DNA of 64,000 bases, taken from NCBI GenBank assembly GCA_014526335.1, contig JACTAT010000200.1:665108-729107 (forward strand), given 5' to 3'. The position numbers and the translations under genes are program-made. Below the pieces are notes generated by a model. The model did not search any database. It had not been told where the DNA came from and saw only the letters and a program-made list of their open reading frames with translations. Below are positions 1 to 10,100 of this stretch, piece after piece; the first letter of the stretch is position 1; the number at the start of each line of letters is the position of its first letter. This DNA is from Chrysaora quinquecirrha. Its lineage: Eukaryota; Cnidaria; Scyphozoa; Semaeostomeae; Pelagiidae.

Positions 1-800
1 ACTGATATATTGAACAAGCAGTTGACTTTGCGATAAGGAATATGTTTACAGATTCCCTGAGAAAGCGATGGAAAGTAATATCCTAGAATTTATTGCCGAA
101 TATATAAGCTCAACTATTCTTGCAATGAAAAAAATCCATTTAATTTCATCAATTATGTCAGTTTTTCAGATATTGCACAGATGCGAGAGCAAGTACACTA
201 GACTCTGAGGTCAATCATCTAGCCTGCACTGAGTCCTGGATGAGAGGTCTTCCACTGTACTGAAGTTAATTCCACACAGCTATGGGCTTACCTATAGAAT
301 ACAGGGCCAGATGCTAGTATTCATTGTAGGACACCTACAGCCAAAAGGGTCATTTACTGTATGGATCATTAATGTGCCTTTGTTCAATTAGAATGGTGCG
401 CAGGACAATATATACTTAGCGGAAAACTACCTATTGTTTTGATTTGAGTAGTTGAAAAAAGGCAGTGGTCATACAAAATGGACGAGACTTCAGTGGCGAC
501 TTGTTTCGTGCTGCAGTGTACAGAGGTGTGCTTCTAAGAGATGTGAAAGACGAGGGCTGTATTTGACAAGGAAAGTGTCTCAATTTGGAACGATGCTACA
601 TTGTCTTCAACAGTTTTGAGAATAAGTTTGGACTTGGTTTTCTGAACGCTATAGGCCGGAGCCATATTTGATGCAGGCTTGTTAGTTGTTTCCACAGTTC
701 GAGCCCCTTTGCTCATCGAGGTGGAAATGAGAAACTTAGAAGTGATAGATGGATGGCGAAGGTATACTGCTACAGATTGAGTCTTACCCCCAGATACAAA
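1..800. other. Unassigned sequence
   Basis: No convincing coding segment was recognised on either strand. The 3' part may belong to the upstream half of the BEL/Pao relic that follows, but its frames are broken and it cannot be traced. Confidence 0.4.
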
Positions 801-819
801 TCTTGAAAAGGAAGTTTCG

Positions 820-1981
820 AAATTCTGCGAACTGGAAAGTCTAGGCATCTCTCCTGAAGAAAACTCTGTGTTTGAAATTTTAACGATGGCATTGAATTTA
901 AGGAGGGTCGATATATAGTAAAATTACCCTGGGAACGAGAACATCCAATTCTTCCAGACAATTACCATTGGAGGGAAAACCGTCTTAATTCTTTGCAATC
1001 TTCAAGCAAAACCCGGCGCCCGTAAGGAGTATGAGTCAATAATTATGGATGAAGAAAACAAGGGAATTATTGAACGTGTTGAGCCAAATCAGGCAGCTGA
1101 GGTGGGAAAAACTCATTACTTACCCCATCACCCTATAAAGGTTTGTTTTGTATACCTTACTTTTGCAAAACTGGATCGGGGACATCCTTGAATAATTGTT
1201 TGTACCAGGGACCTTGTTTATTTAAAACTGTTGCGGAAATTTTCACAAGATTTTGCTTATATCCTTTCACGATAACATCAGCTATTGAGAAAGCTTTTCT
1301 CATGGTTTCTATAAATCAAGAAGACAGAGATCTTACAATTTCTATGGTTGGATAATATCTTTTCTGAAGACCCTTAATTTACCAATTTGTTGTGTGATTT
1401 CTGGGGTTACATGCAGCCCCTTTCTACAAAATGCAGCTCTCAAGCAGCACATTGATAGAAATCGTGAGCTGTATCCAGATATCTGTTCGAAATTGATTCA
1501 TTCCTTGTATATTGATGATGAAAATGCTGTGGCATACAGCATTAAAGAAGGAATGCAACTACATGAAGTTTCAAAACAACTTATGAAGGATGGAGGCTTT
1601 AACCTTTGAAAGTGGAATTCCAACAGGTTTCACAAATGAATTTTGCAGAAATTAACACCTGTGAAAAATTTAATGCTGACCTGCCATTGCTTGCCAATAA
1701 TGATATCGCTTTTGCAAAATCAACTGTAGAAAGGTCGAAAATTCCATTTCAGAAGAACAAAAGGTCTTAGGACTTCGTTGAGGTAACAAGGGGGATGGCT
1801 CCATCTTCAAACTCTCTGGAATTGCTGATATTGCTAAGAATCTTCCACCTAGCAAATGCAATGTGTTAAGAGTTGTAACAAAAATGTTCAATCCATTGGA
1901 ATTGATTGCACCACTCACATCTGTACTCAAGGTATTTCTCCAAAAAGCTCTTCCAAAATAAATTGGATTGCAATGAGAAAT
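820..1981 (+). pseudogene. BEL/Pao retrotransposon pol relic, left part (linker and reverse transcriptase)
   Basis: Decayed pol of a BEL/Pao LTR retrotransposon (a lineage also classed as Belpaoviridae). Reading across several frames, it shows in order: the pre-RT linker with GRY.V.LPW and LP.NY motifs (about 830-960); the RT entry with a YLPHH motif (about 1020-1140); the palm start with an IEKAFL motif and DRD (about 1150-1340); and the catalytic palm box YIDD (about 1505-1520), followed by the GGFNLRKWN signature (about 1590-1620). Further on, a stretch resembling the ...FNPLELIAPLT segment of BEL RT/RNase H linkers ends at the insertion point. Frames shift at least four times and no LTR was found, so the copy is dead. 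The downstream continuation lies at 5564-5740, beyond a nested DNA transposon. Confidence 0.85.
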
Positions 1982-2391
1982 CTATGGTGGCCCATAGCTA
2001 TCATTGTAATTTATGGCAATGGTCTTCGTATTTTTGCAAAAATAGCAAGAAAAAAGTTAATAAAAAGAAAAAAGAAAAAATAAAGAAAAATAAAAATATA
2101 AATAATTAAATAAATGAAAAATTAAAAATTAAAATTAAAATAAATAAAAAATAAAATAATGAAATATAAAAAAATAGAAAAATAAAGAAAAATAAAAAAA
2201 ATAAATAAGTTGAAAAATAAAAAAGTTATGAAAAAATTAGATAAAAAAAATTAAAATGGAAAATTTATTTTTTCTTTTTCCTGTGTGTGGCCCAGCGCTA
2301 TCAACTATCACACTGGTACTTCGTGTAAATTGGTGACAACAGCAACAGCAACAACAGCAGCGACCGCATGTGCAATCAAAATGGCGGACGG
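1982..2391 (+). repeat. Left TIR of the integrase/alpha-kinase transposon
   Basis: Nearly identical to the complement of 5144-5559. It must contain the promoter and 5' leader of the integrase gene, because the coding start (2381) lies at its inner edge. Against the right TIR it lacks a short segment of about 16 bp just before the start codon. Confidence 0.9.
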
Positions 2392-3579
2392 AACTTGGAA
2401 AGAAAACCAAGAACTTGCACGAGATTTGAAGCAATATGTTGCCTCAAATATGCAGCGCTCAGAGATATTAGACTTCGTCAAACGGGACTATGGAATGTAC
2501 CCTTGGAGCATACCAACACTTGACCGAAGATTGAGACATTTTGGGGTGCGCTATATCAACAACAATACTCCTGTTGCGGATGTCGTGAATGCTGTGCAAA
2601 TGGAATTAGAAGGAGGGGGGCAGAAGTTAGGTTACCGAAACATGAATTTGAAGCTAAGAACTGAATATAACATATGTGTACCTCGAAAACTTGTTGGTGA
2701 AATTATGTGGGAATTGGATCCAGATGGTGTACAGTCACGAAAGGTGTGGAAAAAGAAAAGTCCTCCCAAAAAGCCTTTTGTTTGTGATGGTCCAAATTGG
2801 CTCTTTTCGTTGGATGGGCACGACAAGATGATGGGTTATCAAAACAGCACGTTCCCTCTTGCTATATATGGATGCATTGACACGTTTTCAAGGAAGATAA
2901 TGTTTCTTAATGTCTGGAATGGCAACTCAGAGCCAATGCTTATAGGCAAATACTATATCATGTATTTGACCAGATCCAAGGTACTACCAAACTACTTGAG
3001 GATAGACAAAGGCACAGAAACTGGTGTCATGGCTGCCATACATACCTATATGAGAAGTAAAAATGGCGATTTGGATGATCCAGCTGACTCAGTTTTGTAT
3101 GGTCCCTCCACAACTAACAAAATTGAACGTTGGTGAGGGATTTACATGAAAGAATGGAGAAGGGACTCAAAGTATATTTAAACAAGTTACTTGCAACACA
3201 TCAGTATAACCCAAATAATGCCAAAGATCGTGAAATATTAGCTTACATATTCATTCCTGTTCTTCAGCGTGAATGTGATGCTTTTGTTCGCCTGTGGAAC
3301 TCGCACCGTGTCAGGCAACAATCCGGGTTGCAACTTCCCACAGGAATACCCAACCACATGTATTCTTTTCCAGAATGCTATGGTGCTGATAATAAAGGTT
3401 TAGCAGTAAAAGAAGATGATTTGTTAGATGTGTCTGGTTTTGCAGATCTGGCAAATGCTCCAGATGATTACTTAGCTGCAGATGTCAGGGCACAATTTTC
3501 AAACTTTTTACCTGAACCAGAAAATTTAGAATTCCAAGAAACAATTGCAGCCTATAAATATTTAAAGCAACAAGTTTAG
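2381..3579 (+). pseudogene. rve-type (DDE) integrase/transposase, one frameshift
   Basis: Transposase-like integrase that would cut and join the element's ends. An N-terminal basic/helical region (1-135) is followed by a retroviral-integrase-like core with acidic residues D145 (SLDGHDK), D209 (RIDKGTE) and E249 (STTNKIER); D209 and E249 are 39 residues apart. After E249 the frame breaks: one G seems to be missing at about 3135, where the family has two tryptophans (ERWWRDLHER), and the frame resumes to 3579. The C-terminal part has the family's WNSHR.R and PTGIPNH motifs. The start at 2381 was chosen because the ATG sits at the TIR edge in the same context as the partner gene. Closely related integrase-core proteins are amplified in fish and corals (recalled). 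It is either a recent one-base lesion or a sequencing error. Confidence 0.88.
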
Positions 3580-3798
3580 ATGTATTGAGTTCATGAAATA
3601 TTGTTCATCAGTTAACATAACTATAACAATTGTCTACAAATCTGAATACATCATGTACGACTAACATTGAACACTTGTGCAAAGCAACAGAATTTTATGA
3701 AAGAATAGATTATTGCTATGTTAAAACAACAGCTGAAAACAACCAAAAATTTAAAACAGAACAAAATGTTTGGTAATGGAGCATGGAATGTTCTTATT
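3580..3798. other. Convergent intergenic spacer inside the transposon
   Basis: AT-rich spacer between the stop codons of the two inward-facing genes. It presumably holds both polyadenylation regions. Nothing else was seen. Confidence 0.6.
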
Positions 3799-5148
3799 TT
3801 ACTGACTTGCAGGATCTAGAAAAAGTTCTTTCAGACTTAGTAATCTGCAGTATGTATTGCAAACATGATGAGCAGCAAAATTTTCAAAAGCATGATCCCG
3901 TAGATTCCCTGCACAGAACAATTGTTCTTGCTGCTCATTTTGAATTTTTGATGAAGCTGCTATTTCCGGGTCACACAGTTTATGGCCAACACCTTGTAAG
4001 TCAAGAAGTAACAATTTCCCACCACTGTCAGCAAGCGAAAAATGAGAAACTGCTTCAGCTTTCTCAAACAAATCTTTATCCCCAGGACCAGGTATACCGG
4101 GTATACCATTGTTATTGACATATTTACAAAATTTTCCTGGCAAAAACGGCTCCACTGTCACTGGCAGGTCACCAAGCATAGCAAAGTAAATGGTATCGTA
4201 GCTAAACACTTCTCCAAAGAATTCCTTAACATTTGTGACATCTTTCTTGAACCGATTCAAAATTCCTTTTGCTGCCATGTGCATTTGCACTTGCTTCCTC
4301 GTGTGATCATTAAGGGTAGTATCACCAAGTATTGGCTCAAGTGTAAGCCAGGTATCTTCTCTGAACTTCTTCACTACCCACAATTTACCTCTCCTAGTGG
4401 CTCTAAAAGCATGTCGAAAACCCCCAGTTCCAAAGCTTTCTTTCTCAATTTCAAAATCCTCTGCTTCATGTTTGTGCCACACCTTGTTAACAATATCAAA
4501 TGACTCTAATGTGACAGAGATTGTATCATGTTCAACTGGTTTGACTAACTTTCCAGCACCAATAAGGTCAGCAATTGATAGAGACTTCGGGATATGTGAT
4601 ATTTGGTTATTATTCTTTTGAGTTGAAGCTCCGGCAAAAGACATCTCACTATGCTCGAGTCTTGACCTTGATACATTGTTGCTACCAAAAGAACATCTTG
4701 GTTCTTGTTGCTGATGTGCTGAAGTTTTAGGCCCTTTTGTAGCATTTTCCATTTGCATTGGTTTCAGTCTTGCTGGTGAGGTTGTCATGAATCGTACCAA
4801 AAATACTTTCCTTCCAACAACATGCTCATCACTTGTGCATGAAGGTCCTCTGTCAGAGTATAGAACATCACACGATCCACTTGGTGCTGCGTAGAAATGT
4901 TCACAGGCCTCTTTCACATTATTTAAAGTCAATGAATCATAGTTAGAAAAATCCACAAAGTCTCTGGCATCCAAAGGTTCATACTTTTTTAGCTTGCCAG
5001 ATGGCTGGGAGTTCACTCTTTGAACAACAATAGATTCAATTCCTTTTTTTGATTTTTTGTTCCTCCCAGTTTGTGCAGCATGTACTTCGGTTCTCTTAGC
5101 TTTAACCCTAGCCATAAATTTTTTAAATTGGTCTCTGCCGTCCGCCAT
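3799..5148 (-). CDS. Transposon-borne alpha-kinase (MHCK/EF2K family)
   Basis: Predicted protein Ser/Thr kinase of the atypical alpha-kinase family, 449 aa, single intact exon. Residues 1-200 are basic, low in recognisable structure and possibly targeting or substrate-binding. The kinase domain spans about 205-440. It shows a glycine-rich loop FGTGGFRHAF (239-248), a VVKKF lysine (K260/K261), VEPFLPGKF (332-340), SHF (368-370), the catalytic-loop-like DLQGVG (383-388) followed by DPEI (393-396), GN (414-415), and the zinc-site pattern H-x-C-x3-C (H428, C430, C434). All hallmark motifs are present, so it is probably active. The ATG at 5148 was chosen because it matches the partner gene's start at the opposite TIR; an in-frame upstream ATG at 5172 is possible. 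Its role in transposition is unknown. Confidence 0.9.
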   Translation of the reverse strand: MADGRDQFKKFMARVKAKRTEVHAAQTGRNKKSKKGIESIVVQRVNSQPSGKLKKYEPLDARDFVDFSNYDSLTLNNVKEACEHFYAAPSGSCDVLYSDRGPSCTSDEHVVGRKVFLVRFMTTSPARLKPMQMENATKGPKTSAHQQQEPRCSFGSNNVSRSRLEHSEMSFAGASTQKNNNQISHIPKSLSIADLIGAGKLVKPVEHDTISVTLESFDIVNKVWHKHEAEDFEIEKESFGTGGFRHAFRATRRGKLWVVKKFREDTWLTLEPILGDTTLNDHTRKQVQMHMAAKGILNRFKKDVTNVKEFFGEVFSYDTIYFAMLGDLPVTVEPFLPGKFCKYVNNNGIPGIPGPGDKDLFEKAEAVSHFSLADSGGKLLLLDLQGVGHKLCDPEIAASSKIQNEQQEQLFCAGNLRDHAFENFAAHHVCNTYCRLLSLKELFLDPASQ

Positions 5149-5559
5149 TGTGCATGTTCTCAAGTTGTACATGCGGTCACTGCTGTTGTTGCTGTTGCTG
5201 TTGTCACCAATTTACACAAAGTACCAGTGTGATAGTTGATAGCGCTGGGCCACACACAGGAAAAAGAAAAAAAAAATTTTCCATTTTAATTTTTTTTATC
5301 TAATTTTTTCATAACTTTTTTATTTTTCATCTTATTTATTTTTTTTATTTTTCTTTATTTTTCTATTTTTTTATATTTCATTATTTTATTTTTTATTTAT
5401 TTTAATTTTAATTTTTCATTTTTCATTTATTTAATTATTTATATTTTTATTTTTCTTTATTTTTTTCTTTTTTCTTTTTATTAACTTTTTTATTGCTATT
5501 TTTGCAAAAATACAAAGACCATTGCCATAAATTACAATGATAGCTATGGGCCACCATAG
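5144..5559 (-). repeat. Right TIR of the integrase/alpha-kinase transposon
   Basis: Complement of the left TIR, with the same A-rich outer part and CAACAG-rich inner part. It ends at the alpha-kinase start codon and so serves as that gene's promoter and leader. Confidence 0.9.
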
Positions 5560-5563
5560 AAAT

Positions 5564-5740
5564 CCCCAGATGATCTTGAAGTTGAGTGATGAATTTATCT
5601 GAAGGAATTTGATCATGTCAAGAAAATCAGTGCGCAACGATTCTGCTTTGAAGATATAACCGAAAACCAGAAAAAATTGAACTCTTCGGATTCTGTGATA
5701 GTTCTGAACTTGCTTATTCAGCTGTTGTGTATGGTAAGTT
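5564..5740 (+). pseudogene. BEL/Pao relic, right part (RNase H start)
   Basis: Continuation of the BEL/Pao pol after the nested transposon. A segment reading ...ELFGFCDSSELAYSAVVYG (about 5677-5738) matches the start of the BEL/Pao RNase H domain, where the FCDAS/FCDSS aspartate is conserved. Homology fades by about 5750. Confidence 0.8.
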
Positions 5741-5759
5741 ACTATTAAAGGACATCCTT

Positions 5760-6460
5760 CAGTTTCTCTTCTTGCATCAAAATCATGTGTTTCTCCCTTA
5801 ACTAAGCAACACCTTGGCAGGGACGCCGGAGCGATGGTAGGGCAAGGGGGGCGACTGGGAATGTAAGGGCAATCAAGACTGAAGGTGAACGAACCAAGCC
5901 GAAAAACTGGGTGGTTTTGGGGTACTCCTCCGGAAAATTTTTTGTGGCCACGCCTTTCAGATCGGCTTAAAATGCTATTAAAAATGTTTCAACGAATATA
6001 AATCATATTCTTCCACAATATTTTTAGCTATTTCTCCACATGTCCTCATTCCGAATTGCAGAAGATCACATATTGTAAATTTTGAAGTTGCAATTGCCAG
6101 TCAATTTTTGTTGCTGATGTGTTTCTGATAAGGGAATTGAAGCTATGGCGGCTTTTCCATCAAGTTTCAACATAACTTGCTTTCAGTTGAATTCCTGGGT
6201 ATTGAAAGAAAGTAGTGCAGGACTAAAACAGAAAATTTTCGTTTCTAGCAACAATGGAACACCTCTGACCTGCCTTCTGTTATCCATACATTTGTATTCT
6301 GCGCATCTTGTATCAGAAATACATAAGAGAAAATCAAATTTGTGGATAATAGATCAACAATCAAATAATTATTTAAAATTGGGGTCTACAGTGTGTCTTC
6401 TGTTTGGAATATGAAGAGCATCCCTATGCCTTCTGCATCTGCTTGAAAGTAACTTCATGG
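5760..6460. other. Unassigned sequence between relics
   Basis: Contains a GC-richer stretch at about 5810-5960 of unknown origin and otherwise AT-rich sequence. Short ORFs are present but none matches a family I recognise. Confidence 0.4.
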
Positions 6461-6466
6461 CTGCAT

Positions 6467-6911
6467 TTATTTACCAAAGTAGTCCATCCTTGTTTCATTC
6501 CTCTCAGCGAAGTCACTAGCAATTGCTTTGATGTCAAACCTGTCCATATTCAAATGATTTACTCCGGTCTTTGCTCGCAGTAATGTTTTAAGTTGTCACA
6601 TAGCGGTAAATGAGCGATCACAGGATGCTGAGGAGAGGGGCACGGTATACAGTAGTACAACTTGATGATCTTGTTGACTTCGTAGCACTGTTTCTTTGCA
6701 GAGGGCTTTGAATTGAAGATATCAGCAACAGTTGAAATGTGGGAGATTGATGTTATTTTCTTCTTCTGTTCAATGTTGTATAGACCCAGGATTGTTGGCA
6801 TGTCATCAAGTTGCATTCTCAGCTTGTCTTCGTCGATCAAGGCATGTGTTTTAGGCCGTGGGCCAAAATCTGCTCGTGACTCTAAAATAATTTTCGTTGC
6901 ACAAATTTGAA
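6467..6911 (-). pseudogene. hAT-family (ZMYM1-like) transposase C-terminal fragment
   Basis: C-terminal piece of an animal hAT transposase of the kind domesticated in or related to ZMYM1. Reading on the minus strand, it has the ...DIFNSKPSAKKQCYEV.KI segment, a short IKLYY.IP block that precedes the hAT dimerisation signature, and an end with ...LKTLLRAKTG..HLN. A frame change is needed between about 6560 and 6620 to reach the natural stop at 6467. The catalytic N-terminal two-thirds are absent, so this is a remnant. Confidence 0.7.
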
Positions 6912-7193
6912 GAATAAGATTTTAATAAAGATTCTTACTATTTCGCATACGCTGAGTCCAATTTTACTTGTTCCCAAGCTCAGAAACGCGCAGTGTTGTT
7001 GTAATTTGTAAATCAATTTCGAATATTTTCAGTTTTCGTTCGACCGCCATTTTGCTGTGACGTTTTCTTTCAAAATTTTACGGAATGGAATGTCTATTGT
7101 TTCACTTTTGGAAAACAAACGATTCCGAGTCCGGCTAATTGGTACAGCTGGTTTCCATCAGCAACCAAATTTCAAAACATTAGAAAATGGAAA

Positions 7194-10100
7194 ATGGCGA
7201 ACAAGAAGTCAAGCTGTCTTGTTCATTTGATAGGAGTCAAAGATGATTTACACTGTTTTAGTGTTCAAACATTTAATAAATTTAAAACATGCCGTGAGCA
7301 ATGGCTCAAGTACAGTGGTAAAATGACGGAGATCGCGAAGGAAAGCCTTGAAATCTGTGGAAACCACTTCGATAATAATACTGAAGATTTCGATTTCACG
7401 CAATTTGTTTTCCATAAATATTGCTATCGACAGTTTACCGACATATCTAAGATCAAAAGGGAAGAGCTAAAACACGCAAAACAAGTGGAAAGCCTGAAAC
7501 ACGATCAGCCAAATTCAAGTGCGGATACTCCTGCTCCCCCAAGTCCAAAGCGAACAAGATCGTCAATGGCAATGCCATCTACGTCCTTCGGGGAAGTGCC
7601 ACAGCCAAGAAACAGACATGTTCTGCCCCGGATGTGTATCCTGTGTAAACGAGAGAACGTTTATATGAAAGATAGGGTAAGTATAAGTAAAAAAAGTTAC
7701 TTGCTAGTTATTATTTCATTTCGTAGGTCAACTTTTATAAACATTTTAATCTTAAATTTATTTGTTCATTCGTCACCAAGAAAACAGTCACAGAAAATCT
7801 TCTAAATTCTCAAAAGGTCCTGAGTGAGCTGTTAGTCTTCTCATTGAGATCAAGTGAAATTGCGTTTCAAAACTGTGCATCAAATCTTAGTCTTAGAGTA
7901 AAATTTGTTATCTGAGCAGGTTGCCAACAGTGAATATTTAATTGCAACTGTCATATTGCTTTATTAGAAAATTTGTGATGGTTTTTGCCTTAATTTTGGA
8001 AAAATTTAGCTGTGAAAATATTTTTAGCAGAATGTTTATTCCATAAGTAATGTAATAATTGTATCTTTCAGGTAAGCAAGAAGCGTGTACTAGCCAAATT
8101 ACATCTTGCTGAGACGATTGATGGAGGATTATTACGGAAAGCAGCAGAGAGAAAGAATGATGAATCAGTCTTATGCCACATTCGAGGGAAGGACTGTGTA
8201 GCAATTGAAGTACATTACCACACTCATTGTTACAAGTCATACACCCAATTTATTTATAATGCCACTAGAACCAAGAGTCAGGGAAATTGTACGAAAGATC
8301 ATATGAGAAATTTTGTGATGAGACCATTGTGGATAAAATTCTAAAAAAACACAAAGTTTTTTATATGACAAAATTGTATGAGAAGTTTGTGTGCACTGTT
8401 GCAAGTGTTGAGAATAAAGATGCCTCAAATTATAGAGTTTACCGCTTGAAGGAAAAACTGAAGGATGACTACCCACAGTTAGTGTTTTTCACACCCAGTC
8501 AACGCAACAAAACCGAAATCATTTACTGTGAATTTATTGATGCAGGAGAGCTTATTGAAGAAAAAATGGAAGAGGAAAATACAGAAGATGAGGGAAGTCA
8601 AGATGAGGACGATGAAGATCACGAGGAAGAAGACAGAGAAGAAATAAAAACACAGGCAAATTTTACCACAGAAACTGATTTATTAGTTTTATATCGTGCT
8701 GCAATGCTATTAAAAGGGATAATAGCAGAAGCTCCGCTGTTTGATGCACCCTGGCCACCTACATCTTTTGACATCAATTTAGAAAACGCTAAAAAGATTG
8801 TACCAATTGCCTTGTACAACTTTCTTGCTTGGGTTTTGCGGAAGTCAGATGTGCCTGACCTCAGTAACTATGTTATAGTTCCTGATCAGCAAGATGCAAA
8901 GCTGCTCTCTTTAGCACAAGATTTGATTTATGTAGCCAGCAATGGAAAAAATCGATGCCAAAGCATATAGCTCTAAGTATGGCCATTCGTCAGATGACGG
9001 GCTCAGCAAATCTCATCCAGCTAGTGAACAATTTCGGACATTGTCCCTTGCACTCAACAACATTACGGCATGACACTGCACTGGCAACCTTAAACCTTCA
9101 GAGTTCAACTGTTGTCCCAAAAGAAATATTACCAGGCAAAAATTCAATCTTGATCTGGGACAATGATGATTTCAAGGAGGAAGCGAGAGCCTCTACCCAT
9201 ATTACTAATGGCATAATTGTGCAAAAAGTTCATGCAGATGATAAAGTATCTGTGCCATCGATACCAAAAAGCAGACAAAAGGCACTGCCCAATCCCCAGG
9301 ATAAGATTTTGCCATTCACAATCGGTAAAAAAGTCCTTGGACATCAAGAGTCAATGCACTGAGATGAGATTCGAAGAGAATAATCACATTAAGCCACAGA
9401 TTTCTGCCAACCGTCTAGATTTGCTGTATTCGATTCTTAATATTCCTACCAGCAGTGATCAAGAATTTCTTCCTGATTGGACAGGTTTTAATACATTGAT
9501 TTCAGAAAATGAGCTAACCATGTCAAGAGTTGGGTATCTACCGATCATCGAAGGAAGTCCGACCGAGTACTCCACCGTGTTTACAGTACTCGTAAAAAGT
9601 CTTGAGATAGCAACAAAATTATCCTTGCAGCATATCGTAATAGTTTTTGATGAGGCTATCTATGCTAAAGCTCAGCAGATACGCTGGAAAAATGAAGATT
9701 TCATCTCGAAAACCGTCATTCGTCTTGGAGATTTCCATGCTGTTATGTCAGTCTGCGGGCAATATCGAAGTTGTTTAGAGATGCAGGTTTGCAGGTATGT
9801 ATTTACTCGTATTTCATGAATTAGGTTAGTTGACTACGTATGACCTGGTGAGAACAAATGATACCTGATCATCTTTTGAAAGATTGTTGTTGACATCAAC
9901 AACTTACATGTTGGATTACCTTTTTTGCATCTTTAATATAGGTCTTTATTTCGACAGGAAATCCTTATAGAATCTGGTACTGTTGGACAAGGCTCTATCA
10001 ACGGAATAATGAGCGGAAAATTTTATAATGGTAGCGTTCGGTGCCACAAGCTGATGCACGAGTCACTTGAGATTATACGTTTTCAGGCATTTCTGCAGAC

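Larger units (their letters stand above)
1982..5559. mobile_element. 3.58 kb DNA transposon with rve/DDE integrase and alpha-kinase genes
   Basis: A complete TIR element. Its ends are CTATGGTGGCCCATAG and the exact complement, and it is flanked by a 4-bp target duplication AAAT (1978-1981 and 5560-5563). The TIRs run about 410 bp (1982 to about 2391; about 5144 to 5559) and are nearly identical, which suggests recent insertion. Most of each TIR is an A-rich tract; its inner part has a GC-richer block with CAACAG repeats, then ATGGCGGACGG. Two genes run inward, one from each TIR, and converge with 219 bp between stop codons. It interrupts a BEL/Pao relic whose reading resumes on the far side, which confirms the boundaries. 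The integrase type recalls the eukaryotic IS3-like (IS3EU) group; this placement is an inference. Confidence 0.93.

Noticed and set aside
6145..6414. 89-codon plus-strand ORF near the hAT fragment
   Set aside because: No motif, no splice context, composition like surrounding non-coding DNA.
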